Below are positions 13,285 to 23,766 of a stretch of DNA of 32,845 nucleotides, piece after piece. The first letter of the stretch is position 1; each line of letters opens with the position of its first letter. The notes under the pieces were generated by a model. That model made no database searches. It saw nothing but the letters and a program-made list of their open reading frames with translations, and was not told where the DNA came from. Origin of the DNA: Vitrella brassicaformis (lineage: Eukaryota; Sar; Vitrellaceae). The position numbers were made by a program, and so were the translations under genes. Where the stretch lies: NCBI GenBank assembly GCA_001179505.1, contig CDMY01000475.1, positions 36,642-69,486 of the forward strand, in the 5' to 3' direction.

Positions 13285-13503
13285 ACGGGGGAAGGGAGGG
13301 AGGGGAGAACTTGATAGTCTTTTTTGTTTCACAGAAGACCCTTCCTCGAAGTTTCCGGCGCGGGAAGGGAGAGAAAGCGGGAACGCGGCGGCCAAGATCC
13401 GATGTGGCGACGTTCACTTTCATCATTCGGATTCTCGGGCCAGGCCCTTCACTCCTGTTTCTTCCCCAGAACGTCCGTTTGCACACGCCCGTTCGCCACC
13501 AGC
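13285..13503. promoter_or_regulatory. Divergent promoter region (kinase / formate dehydrogenase)
   Basis: The 219 bp between the two ATGs must serve both genes. On the - strand an open frame extends upstream of the chosen kinase ATG to 13395. I kept the inner ATG because it creates a perfect acylation start. No core promoter motif is obvious. Confidence 0.45.
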
Positions 13504-14799
13504 ATGAAGGAGAAGGTCGTCTCTGTGCTCTACAAGGGCGGCGCCGCCGGCCGTGAGAACAAGCGCATTCTGGGCTGTGTCGAGGTAGGAACGCGCACAC
13601 ACAGCGTCGATTGGTGTCACTCACTGTGTCTATGGTTGTGCTGATTTAGAATGAGCTGGGCTTGCGCAGTTTTGTGGAGAGCAAGGGAGCTGAATTCGTC
13701 GTGACGAGCAGCAAGGATTACCCCAACTCGACGCTGGGTGGGTCGAGACTGACAGATCTCACGCATGACCGTCCGTCATTTCTACACTCTACTGCTTGTG
13801 TCAACAGACAAGCATCTCCCGGACGCTACTGTGGTGATATCTCAGCCCTTCTGGCCCGCCTACATCACGGCCGAGCGAGTCGCCAAGGCGCCCAACCTCA
13901 AGCTAGCTATCACAGCAGGTGTTGGCAGCGACCACGTGGACCTCGCCGCTGCATGCGAGAAGAACATCACCGTGGCCGGTAAGTCAAATAGACGGACGGC
14001 AGAGGTGACATGATGGATGTACGGTGTGCTGTCCTGCTGCTGTGGTGTCAGAGGTGACGGGTTCGAATGTGGTGTCGGTGGCTGAGCACGTCGTTATGAT
14101 GATTCTCTCCCTCGTCCGCAACTACCTGCCCTCCCACGAGATCGCCACCAGCGGCGGGTGGGACATCGCCGAGTGCGCCTCACGCGCCTATGACTTGGAG
14201 GACAAACACGTCGGCACTGTGGCCGTGGGTAAGTGGGGGGAGACCTGCCAACGATCACACAATACGTAACAGATACTGGTGGGTCTGAGTGTGTGTGTGC
14301 CTGTAGGTCGCATTGGTCATCGCGTGTTGAAGCGTCTCGTGCCGTTCGATGTGCATTTGCACTACTTTGACCCGTTCAAGCGTCTATCGCCCGAAGACGA
14401 GAAAGCGGTAAGCACGCAACATGCCCACCGGGGGCTCGCTGGATTTGCCATGGCCGCTCTCTCTTTCTCGTGTCAGTTGAACGTGACGTATCATGCGACC
14501 CTCGAGTCCATGCTGGCGGTCTGCGATGTCATCACTATCAATGCCCCTCTGCACCCGATGACAGAGAACCTATTCGACAGTGCCATGATCGCCAAATGCA
14601 AGAAGGGAGTCTACATCGTCAACACTGCCAGGTCTGCTCGGCACATACACACAGCTGCACAGAGACGGATGCATGGATGTCTCCCCCTTTGCAGAGGCAA
14701 GATCGTCAACGCTCAGGCGATGGCCGATGCGGTTGCTGCGGGTCATGTCGCTGGCTATGCGGGCGACGTGTGGTTCCCACAGGTCCCCACACGTGCACG

Positions 14800-14834
<35 letters not shown>

Positions 14835-15168
14835 TGAATCGTTTTTTGACTCTGTGTTTTGGTGTGGGCAGCCTCCACCCAAGGACCACCCGTGGCGCAC
14901 AATGCAGTGGAACGGCATGACTCCACATTACTCCGGCACCACACTCGACGCACAAGCCCGTTACGCTGCTGGGACGAAGGAGGTCAGGACGAGCACCAAA
15001 CATACAGAGGTGCCTGACTGGATGATCCACTTGCCCGTTTGTGTGTGTCAGATTCTTGAGAATTACTTCGACGGGAAGCCGCAGCGCCAGGAGTACCTGA
15101 TCGTCGATGCCGGCAAGATCGTATCACCCGCGTACACTAAGGGCAACACTACCACTGGCGCCAAATAG
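13504..15168 (+). CDS. FDH: NAD-dependent formate dehydrogenase
   Basis: This enzyme oxidises formate to CO2 with NAD+ and belongs to the D-2-hydroxyacid dehydrogenase superfamily. Nine exons: 13504-13584, 13650-13737, 13808-13978, 14052-14228, 14307-14407, 14477-14631, 14695-14782, 14872-14982, 15052-15168. All phases agree and give 362 residues, the length of the core enzyme. FDH-specific segments are [54 protein letters not shown], the nucleotide-binding [16 protein letters not shown], and [10 protein letters not shown] with the active-site Arg. The C-terminal part has [18 protein letters not shown] and [14 protein letters not shown] with the catalytic His. The N-terminus ([12 protein letters not shown]) starts directly on the fold, so no transit peptide is seen and a cytosolic location is likely. 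Plant homologues are usually mitochondrial. Confidence 0.96.
14799..14826. repeat. (TC)n microsatellite in FDH intron
   Basis: About a dozen CT units lie in intron 7 of the formate dehydrogenase gene, on the coding strand. Confidence 0.9.
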
Positions 15169-15986
15169 ACAGACAGATGCATACAAGAGACACAGCCGAC
15201 ACACAACCGGTGATAATTAGAATCGGTTCCACACACGCATGAATGGTGAAATGGCAAGGGGGATCAAAGAAAGGAGGCACCGCAACTCTTCCTTTTTTTT
15301 TGGTTTTTGGTGTGTGTTTTTCCAAGTCGGATGTTTGAATGGTCTGCTGCTGGATAGGCCTCCATTTCTCCATAGTGTTATGTATACATACACGGTGCTT
15401 CACCTGCATGCCATGCATGGATGCGCTGTACGTGTGCCAAGTTGTGTGTTTTTCTGCCGATCAACTCGATCGGTGCACTGCCTGGTGTGTTATTGAAAGA
15501 AAGGTATGAATGAATGAATGAACGGTCCTCTCACTTGGTTACTCTGGCAACACGCGATGCGAGAGCATCGACTTGGCAAAGCGATCTGTGGATGTCTCCC
15601 TACTTCTTGGGTTTTTCATGTGTTGGGCGTACTTGCCGTCAACCAGCGTCTCTGATTACATACACACAGCACTGCGTCATTCTGCCGGTGTGCATGCCTC
15701 GCCAGAATGTGGCTGTGTGGGGACGGGTGATCGAGATGCGGGAGGCAGTGGTGGTTCAACAAAACTCACGTGCGCTGACGACGCTGTAGATTTTCCTCCT
15801 TGCATGTGTCGTGCTGCATGGATGAGGGGCATGCGAGCGACTCTGAGGTACAGTGCATCTGCTCATCGACACATCGAAGAGGCATTGTTGGCAAAGCGAG
15901 ATGAGAACGATCAGGAGGAGCTGCATTTACGATGGGGGCAGGGGGGGTGTCTGGGACTTTCCTTCTATCTGACTTGTTCAATTGCG
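15169..15986. other. Intergenic region upstream of the pseudokinase gene
   Basis: No gene is firmly supported. An open + frame runs from 15573 into the pseudokinase start and could in principle extend that protein by 138 residues. I rejected it because the internal ATG at 15987 gives a strong myristoylation start. There is a T-rich run near 15291-15301 and an (AATG)n run near 15507-15522. Confidence 0.5.
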
Positions 15987-18900
15987 ATGGGCGGCGGGCA
16001 GTCCACGTGCGGAGAACTTCGAGCACAACGTGCTCACCTCCTCGTCGACTCGCAGGCACCCTCACGCCCACAGAAGCCTCGCGTGAAGCGGCCCCGGATC
16101 AGCGGGAAGCGCCTTGCCGCTTCCGGTCGCGAGCCTCTCCTCGGCTCCGACAGTGTCTTGGAAATCGACGAAAACGGGGCGTATCTGGTGAGGCGACACA
16201 GTCAGCCTCTCTTTTGCCGTGGATGTGGTCTTTGGTTCCCATCGGTGCAGGGCCCTCTGGCAGTGGGGCAGAGGAGCGGATGGGCGGTGCAGCAGACCGC
16301 AGATCACTTATACGAGGGTATGCATAGCCATGATTGAGATCCATTCACACATCTTCTCGTCTCTTGCGTGTGTCTTTGAACACACACCTCTTCAGGCGAG
16401 TTCGAGTCATCAAAGAAACATGGGTGGGGGGCACTGACGTGGCTTCATGTCAAAGACGCAGTGCAGGTGACATACTTTGGTGACTTCGAGAGTGATCTGC
16501 CCAGCGGTGAATGAACGCATTTCCATATGGACATCGATTCTCGCCCTCTCATTTCCTGTGCTTACCTGCTTCCACTCAGGCAATGGTGTGCTGGTGCATC
16601 CCAAGGGTCATCTTATTACCATCACAAAGGAAGGAGCCCGGTTCCTCTTCGACCGCAGATCTCCCTGCACCCCCCTGAAGACCACCTATCGACAGCCATT
16701 GCCTTCCAGCAGTGGCCCCACGGCACTCCTCTCTCAAGCGTCAACCCGTGAGTCGCTCAGCAGCCCCATGCACAAGCCCCTTTCCCCCAAGCTCAGTCCA
16801 TCGACTCGGTTCCATCTTCCCAAGTTCCTCGTCCGAAGCCAAGCAACACGGATAGGTTTCGCTGGTGTCCGATTCTTGAGTGGCGGCAAAGATGACAGCA
16901 AGGAGCCACCGTCTCTCTCCGGCCTCCGCTCAAGCGACAGTGAAATGTCAGTCGGCCAGCAGTCATTTTATCGACAGCTGCAGCGCGACGGAGCCGTCTT
17001 TATTCACGACAACGACAGCAACAGAAAGGGGCAGCGAAAATACGAGTCAATGCCAACGCCAAACGAGGACGGCTTCATTGACATTGGCGAGCACTACGAG
17101 AGGGATTTTCTGGCGCTACCTTACATCAATGCGCCAACAGAGGAGAAGTCCAAGAGCATAATCGCCGAGGCCTCAGCGGCAAAGGCGATTGAGTGAGTAC
17201 CACACACATAGCAAGGGATGCCGGTCGATTGTATTGACTCTCCTTCTTTTGTTTGTTGCTTTCTATTTACGTGGACGCCGACACATCTGAGCCAGTTCCT
17301 GCAATCTGTGTCTTTACCATTCTCCGCCCACGCCCTGCGTCGCGTGTCAATCGATGGGGTGGCTTTCATCAACGCGACACAACACGGTGACAACACAAGC
17401 GAGACACAGGGCAAAGTTCTCATTGGTAGAGGATTTGTGTTGTATGTATCAGATTTGGTGGCCTGGGGCTGCCCAGCCCAAGACAGTAAAGCTCTCGACA
17501 TCATCAAAAGGTGGTTATCAGCAAGGGTGACAAGGTGCCTGGACACTAAGAGGCAAGCCCGCATCCTACAGTCTGGCAGGACAAGACACAAGTAGCTTCC
17601 CGTTGATTGCTTTCAGGCTCACATCGCAGCAATGTCCAGATGAAGCGACTACTCGAAGGCCAAGTCGTCTGCCACTCTCTCTCCCCCGATGTCTTCAGCG
17701 TGCATCGGCACTCCGAGCGAGCCGCCCACTTCGGCGCAGCTCCATGCAGGAGACATGCCACTTGACGTCTCTCCTCAACCGTAACGGCGTGAAGGTCATC
17801 CCCAAGGAGTACCTGATGGGTATCATGAATACAACACAAAGAAGAGCACAAGAGACACACGTGTGCACATGTGTGTTTCAGGTAATAAGTCCATCGTCAA
17901 GGAGACGGACACCATCAGTATTTACAATGAATGCTGGAAGGGCTGGTCGGATGATCCTGTGGCGGACGGGAGGCCACAAATCGGGTACAATCGATGGGCG
18001 CTGCCTAGGAGACAGTCAATTGCGGTGACGGTGAAGTGCTTCAAAGCTGATCTGGAGACCAGGTCAGTTTCGGCAGTTGAGCTACATGCAAATTCTGCTG
18101 CGGCTTCAAGTTATGTGTTTATGTCTGTATGCAGACAGCACAGCATGGCTGCCTTCAGGAAGGAGCTTGAGGCACTGCTGACGGTGGGGTGCCATCTTGA
18201 GGACGATGCGGCACCAAAGGATGTCGTGAGGCTGCTGGGTGTGGTCAAAGAAAGGAAGACGGTAACCAGAATAACAGAATAACAGACAGACACTGCAGAC
18301 ACTGTGAATGCTAGCTGTCGGCATCCTGTCGCTATATTTGTCTCTGTGCATCAGACCCTCATCAAGCATCGTCGCCATTCAAATGGCAAGGCCAATGAGG
18401 AGAGCCAGGTCAGTCAAGGCGGGCCGCTTTGCAATGATGACTGGCTCACTGCATACGATGTCATGTCACTGTCAGTGCTTCACCAAGTTCAGCCTTGTTT
18501 TCGAGCGTCAAAAGAGCCGACTGTCTACCTTCCTACGCAGCCGACAACAACGCGGCAAGAAGGCGGGCGTCGGCCGTGTGTTTGGTTGCTGCGGGTGGGG
18601 AGTGAGGTCAGCTGTGGATCGCATGACCGCATTCGGCAAGGCCGAGCTGCTCGGGGGCATTTGCAGGGGGATGACCAGGCTGCACAAATGTGGTGTGATC
18701 CATGGCAGACTCAGCAGGTGAGGGCGTGAGGAGGGGAAAATTTTAGAGGGACCGCAATACAATCTGGAATGGTCTTGTATCGCAGTGACTCGATATTCAT
18801 CAACAAAGACAACACGCCAATGATTGGCGGATTCGACGATGCATGGGTCGAGGTAAGGACCGTAAGGATGTCTTTGATTTAGGCTGTGCACATCATGTTC

Positions 18901-19515
18901 TTCTTCTTCCTTATTTAGAGCAATTCGACTTTCAAAGCCCCCCCAGCCCAGCCCAACCTCACAGTCTCTCCAACCGTCATCCTAGATCGCCGCTCTCACA
19001 AGCCACCTCGCCGGGCCTCACAGAAGGCCCTCTTTGCCCGAGTCGATTCTACTGGCGATCCTCGCTACACTGCGCCGGAGGTGCTTCGTGGCGAGGGCTT
19101 GACGGAGGCGGCAGATGTGTATTCCTTCGGTATGATCATGGGGGAGGTCTTCTCGAGAAGCAGGCCTTTTAATGGTACTTGATTGCAGACGCTTAAAGGC
19201 ATGGCTTCCCTGATTGTATGTGCATATGTCCGTCACTATGTGTGTGTCTCTCCTTCAGAAAACTCAGATGCTGCTGTTGTGTGCGGGCGAGGATACTCTC
19301 AGTTGCTGACCGCCCCATCGACCATCGCCGAGGCAGTGCCTGCGCCCTTGCGAGAGATGTACGATGCCTGCCGCAGGACAGATCCGAACGCCAGGCCATC
19401 CTTCAGCTGCTTGCTCGATGCCCTACAAGCTATTGTATATGCTGACGAAGCCACGGACACACTCGGAACCTTCATGGGTGTAGAGTACTTTTGGGATGAT
19501 TGGGAGCTGGTATGA
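15987..19515 (+). CDS. Predicted pseudokinase with N-myristoylation motif
   Basis: Thirteen exons: 15987-16187, 16251-16317, 16396-16506, 16580-17192, 17292-17510, 17617-17819, 17882-18062, 18135-18261, 18355-18408, 18476-18717, 18786-18852, 18919-19174, 19259-19515. All phases agree, giving 865 residues. The start MGGGQSTCG suits N-myristoylation. Residues 1-470 match nothing I know; exon 4 is Ser-rich. The C-terminal half has kinase architecture: degenerate Gly-loop strand IVKETDTISIYNECWKGW, VTVKCFK (Lys about 523), a helix C-like FRKELEALL, hinge FSLVFE, AELLGGICRGMTRLHKCGVIHG, and RYTAPEVLRG...ADVYSFGMIMGEVFSRSRPF. The catalytic HRD is HGR, the loop Asn remains (SIFIN, about 674-678), and the DFG position reads GFD. 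The fold is thus present while catalytic and Mg-binding Asp appear lost. TKL-like overall. Exons 6-7 recur in the next gene. Confidence 0.8.
17561..18017 (+). repeat. Duplicated segment A, parental copy
   Basis: This segment covers the end of intron 5, all of exon 6, intron 6 and most of exon 7 of the pseudokinase gene. It recurs at 22891-23341. By hand count exon 6 (203 bp) differs at about nine positions. Intron 6 is also recognisably the same, with small indels. Confidence 0.93.
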
Positions 19516-20390
19516 GTGGGTTGTGCTTCGCTTGTTTCTTGTGCAGTGGAGACATAAGCCGTGTGTAAGGCAGTCCGGTTTGTTATGAATTGTGGGCAAC
19601 AAGTCTGTCTGTCTTGCCCGCTTTGTCTCTCTGTTGAAGGGGGTTGACGCACAAGAGAGAGGGAGGGAGGGAGGGATCTGTATTTTGAGTGCACGCTTCT
19701 CGCCGTGTCGCTTCGCGTGTACATCAGCTTAATCGATCAGAGGCCTCCTAGTGCCGTTTGTCTGCCTGTGAGACCTTGACTCGCTGCACGGCTATGGATA
19801 ACGTGTGTATGTTTGCGCTTCAAAATAGTGCTGAGGTACCTGGCCTCCTCAGCCGGGCCGTCGGCCCCACTGCAGCCTACACACATACACACACACACAC
19901 AGCCACAGTGGGCATCTATCGCCCCGCCACACAGGCTCTCGCACCTGTCTGCTCGGCCGCTCCTTGAGCTTGAAGATCCTGAACTCGGGCGCATGTGGTG
20001 CCGGCGTGGCCTTGGGCTTATTGACGGACCGCTCGGTGGGCTGTTAGGCGGACGGCCCCATGAGGCGGTTGTCGCGGTGTGCGCGGGGTCGGTCGCAGAT
20101 GATACATCGCAAAGAGGGATGGATCGTGTGTGCGCAGTGCAGTGATGGATGCGTCCGCTTCAGAACATCGTGGTAGGCGGCACAAGAACGACTGATGCCA
20201 AGCAAACAGAGCCATGCCGAGCACTGGGGCCGCTGTGTTTACGTGATGCACGGCACACTATTAAAAACACTAACGGCGGCACCAAAACAGGGCATCAGCA
20301 GGCAGCCAGCTCACCTCTCGCCAATCATCACTGGTGAACGTGTTCATTTCAGGTGGAGGCAGGGCGGCAATTTGCTATTCCGTGGTGTCT
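19516..20390. other. Intergenic region between pseudokinase and Cys-rich gene
   Basis: No gene is supported. The region contains the 95-bp duplicated block B (19739-19833), a (CA)n run near 19884-19900 and a G/A-rich run near 19652-19675. Confidence 0.55.
19739..19833 (+). repeat. Duplicated segment B, parental copy (3' flank of pseudokinase)
   Basis: Ninety-five bases, 224 bp after the pseudokinase stop codon. They match 23351-23445 at 91 of 95 positions by hand count. They are non-coding in the gene models and perhaps part of the 3' UTR or flank. Confidence 0.92.
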
Positions 20391-21941
20391 ATGTCCCACC
20401 ATGGTAGTCTGCCTGCCCCAGACCTGCCCCTTCACCCGCCCCCCTTCATAGCCACCTCCTCCCGCCCCCCTCACCCACCCCCCTTCATCACCAAGCGCTC
20501 GCGCGACGCCGGCCGGCCAGGCTACATCGCTCTCTGCTCGCCCAATGGGCTCAGCAGCTGGCAGGACTGGCGCACCAAGCACGAGGAGCAGGGCAGGAGC
20601 GACATCGCCAATGACAACTTCTCCTTCCGCAGGGCGCAGCCCAACAGCGACTACTATAGTGAGGAGGAGAACTGCTGGATCTTCCAGACCCGCCGATCCA
20701 ACCAGTATTGCAGCCTGCGGTGCCGCGTCCGCCTCCACGCCAATTTTCCCTTCTTGGTATGGACGTGCGGCGAGTGCCATCTGTGCCGCGGGGGCGGGGG
20801 GGAGCGCCTCTCGTGCAACAGACGGAGGCTGTTCGGCAACGCCCTGATGGACGACAACGCGGCGGCGAGGGCGCAGCGGATTGTGTGTCTGTGTGGGCGG
20901 ATCTATGACAGCAGCAAGTTCTACAAGGAGCACATGAGCCTGTGGCACGACCCTGGGATGATCGCCACCAAGGGGCCCGACCATATGCTCGCCGGACTCG
21001 GTGAGACGGGCGGCACACAGGCACACGCACACATACGCAGAGAGGGAGGGAATATTAGTTTCAGCGTGTGCATGTGCCGTATTGGTGTTGATCACCGACA
21101 GAGATCCTGAAGACCTATGACAGCACCAGGGGCAGCGGCAAGCAGTACCTGGAGCTATTCGAGATCAAAGACGTCAGTCACCCTGGTCAGACACACAGTT
21201 CTCTGTGCTGTGCGGCACCCATCTTGCTTGCCTACATAAATGGTGCGTTGTGTTCTTGTGTATCAGACTACAACACCAAATTGCACGCGAGCGACATCAT
21301 TGGCTTTTTCGAGGACCGGGGACTCACTCCCGATGTGCGCCGGAAACACACGCAGCAAACCACACTCAGCACAGCACAGCAGAGATACGCTCTCACGCAC
21401 TCTGTCTCTTCTTTCCCCTTCAGTCACAGATGCAGACGACGTTGATGTCGACGATGCACCCCTTGCAACGGTCAGAGGCCTTCAACGCCTTCCTCCCACA
21501 GTACAAAAGCAACAACCAAGCACTATTACGACAAGCCGCGTCCTCACGCGTCAGCAGTGGTGTCAGGGGGCCACCACAGACGGGCAACGCCTCCTCGCAG
21601 CCACCATACCCCCACTCCCACTCGCACCAGTGCTGGTCGCAGCCCCCATTCGCCCCTCTGCCCGCGTTGGCGCCCTCGACGCCAGACGGCCTTCACGGCA
21701 AGGACATGAGCGAGCAGGGTGGCTCTGGGTGGTCCAGTGCTGCCGGGGGGGAGGGGGGCCGGGAAGGCGACCAGCATGAAGGAGGGGGCGATCAGGGGCC
21801 ACTTCTTAATGCAGCGCTGCCTCACAGCCCGGTCGGCAGGGGCGTCAAGACGGAGGCACACGCTACTGCTGCCGACGGCACCAAGGTCGGATCAGAGATC
21901 AGAGACAACACGGCACCCAGCACCTATCATGCACTGGCTCT

Positions 21942-21972
<31 letters not shown>

Positions 21973-23363
21973 CCTGCCTGCCCTTCTAGCAGATGGACCA
22001 GTCGTCTCCGCCGATATCGACAATGTCGTCAGCCTTCACCCCGCCCCTCCAAAGGCAGCCCTACCCCTCTCACAGCCGGCCATCCCGCCCAGGCAGCGAC
22101 AGCAGCAACGTCCTTGGATGTCCAGACAGCGATATGCTCGAGCCAATGGCCATCATAGGCGGCGACTCGCAGACGGACTTCTTCGGCGGCGTGCGCGTCA
22201 AGGAGGAGCTGATGGACGGCAGCGACGATAATGTGGTGGGCCTGGGCGGCCTTGGCGACCGTGGGTTTGGAGTGATGAGTCCAATGGGCGATGCTGCCAC
22301 GAGAAGATGCTCACCCAGGGTAAGGATTGGGATGGTGGGAAGGAGGCAGCAAGCAGAGGTCCATTGTGTGTGTATGTGTGTGGTGTGAGTCAGTCGAGTT
22401 CTGCAGCCGTCAGCAGCAGCAGGAGCAGCACGACGTCGCCCGATCCAGGGCCGGCCCTCACTTTGGTGCGGATGCGCAAGGCCAACGGTGGCAAGGCGCT
22501 CTCCCGTTACGTCCCGAATACCACCACCATCGGCGACCTTACAGACGACTACAACCCATTCAGGCCGCACGCCTGCATTGTCAGGCCCTGCTTCGACACA
22601 ACAGCCACAGCCACAGCCACAACCGCTACCGACACCAAAACCACCGCCAGCAACACAGCCAGCAGCAGCTCCGGCAGTGGGGGCGAAAACGGTGAGGGCG
22701 GCGAGAGCAGCAGTGGCAGTGGCGGGGAGCGGGGCGTGTCGGGCCCCGCCTTCGCGTCTGACCCGAACACGACGCTGCCGTGCCCCATCGACCGCACCAC
22801 CACTCTCCACCAGATGTGTCGGCATTACAGCCAGCCGGTGGAGGGGCCCCTGACGCTCATATTCGACGAAGACGACACCGAGGGCTGGTGGCATCCTACA
22901 GTCTGGCAGGACAAGACACAAGTAGCTTCCCGTTCATCGCTTTCAGGCTCACATCGCAGCAATGTCCTAATGAAGCGTCTACTCGAAGGCCAAGTCGTCT
23001 GCCACTCTCTCTCCCCCGATGCCTTCAGCGTGCATCGGCACTCCATGCGAGCCGCCCACTTCGGCGCAGCCCCATGCAGGAGACATGCCACTTGACGTCT
23101 CTCCTCAACCGTAACGGCGTCAAGGTCATTCCCAAGGAGTACCTGATGGGTACCATGTGTGCAAGAAGAGCACAAGAGACACACGTGTGCATGTGTGTGT
23201 TTCAGGTAATAAGTCCATCGTCAAGGAGACAGACACCGTCTCCATGTACATTACATGCTGGAACGGCTGGTCGGAGGATCCTGTGGCGGACGGAAGGCCA
23301 CAGATCGGGTATAATCGGTGGGCACTTCCCAGAAGACAGTCCATCATTCCAGAGGCCTCCTAA
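20391..23363 (+). CDS. Cys-rich unknown protein with shuffled pseudokinase-derived C-terminus
   Basis: Eight exons: 20391-21000, 21102-21185, 21267-21334, 21424-21885, 21993-22319, 22394-22887, 22947-23149, 23206-23363. All phases agree, giving 801 residues. I do not recognise the N-terminal 200 residues. They are rich in Cys and His pairs (CSLRCRVRL, WTCGECHLCRGG, RIVCLCGRIYDSSKFYKEH) that look like a zinc-binding module. Next come IKDVSHPDYNTKLHASDIIGFFEDRG and long Ser/Pro/Gly/His-rich disordered tracts. An ordered-looking segment has LTLVRMRKANGGKALSRYV and IGDLTDDYNPFRPH; a Thr/Ala and Ser/Gly repeat run follows. The last two exons (about 120 residues) are near copies of exons 6-7 of the upstream pseudokinase gene. 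They stop before the kinase beta-3 Lys, with the new end IIPEAS. If intron 6 is not removed, translation ends at 23095. Disorder plus a Zn-like module could suit a nuclear regulator, but that is speculation. Confidence 0.65.
21943..21970. repeat. (TGTC)n repeat in intron
   Basis: About six TGTC units lie just upstream of the exon-5 acceptor of the Cys-rich gene. Confidence 0.9.
22891..23341 (+). repeat. Duplicated segment A, derived copy
   Basis: A copy of 17561-18017 beginning inside an intron three bases after the GT of its donor. It includes the acceptor, a 203-bp exon of the same length as the parental exon, the following intron and most of the next exon. Splice sites are intact. Confidence 0.93.
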
Positions 23364-23445
23364 TGCCGCTTGTCTGCCTGTGAGACCTTGACTAGCTGCA
23401 CGGCTATGGATAACGTGTGTATGTTTGCGCTTCAAAGTAGTGCTG
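23351..23445 (+). repeat. Duplicated segment B, derived copy
   Basis: A copy of the 95-bp 3'-flank block at 19739-19833. Here it lies about 10 bp after segment A, so about 1.72 kb present between A and B in the parent is absent. Its first bases supply the stop codon (TAA, where the parental block has TAG at the same place) of the chimeric gene. Confidence 0.92.
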
Positions 23446-23766
23446 CTTCTCATTCCTGAGGCGATTAATCAGTAGCCACATCGAGGCCCACCCATGCATG
23501 ACGCATCAGCTCAACCGTGTCCCTTCATGCATTGATGGCCAATGACAACCAAAGCAACACACGAACCCATCGGGGTCACTGCCCATTCACCATCTCACTC
23601 ATCGTAGCAATCTCACAGGCGGCTGTCAAGAATGGAGCACTTCAGCGTGCCCTATTCGTAGTGAGCAGCATGGATAGTGGACCATTGTGTGGGGTGGTTA
23701 GAGGACAGCCAGTCGCAGAACAACAATCGCCACGCCATCGCCAGCACCGTTGTCTCCTTCCATCCG
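23364..23766. other. Tail-to-tail intergenic region
   Basis: Apart from duplicated block B at its left edge, nothing recognisable was found. Both neighbouring genes end here. Confidence 0.55.

Noticed and set aside
13285-13395. N-terminal extension of the kinase to 13395
   Set aside because: It would hide the MGCGRS acylation motif and consume half of the divergent promoter interval.
14055-14070. GGTTCGAAT resembling a tRNA B-box
   Set aside because: It lies inside a well-supported formate dehydrogenase exon, with no A-box or cloverleaf.
15573-15986. N-terminal extension of the pseudokinase by 138 residues
   Set aside because: The extension is Cys-rich and irregular. The internal ATG gives a standard myristoylation start.
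21943-21970. Short regularly repeated units resembling a CRISPR array
   Set aside because: They are pure tetranucleotide repeats without spacers, in a eukaryotic intron.
22070-22921. Long - strand open frame opposite the Cys-rich gene
   Set aside because: It is an antisense shadow of GC-rich coding sequence with no motif. The + strand models account for the region.
22394-23095. Continuous frame through the duplicated block ending at a TGA at 23095, as the natural end of the Cys-rich gene
   Set aside because: It requires retention of a 59-bp intron with good borders. The matching frame in the parent copy has a stop, while the spliced frame is kept open in both copies. It remains possible as an isoform.
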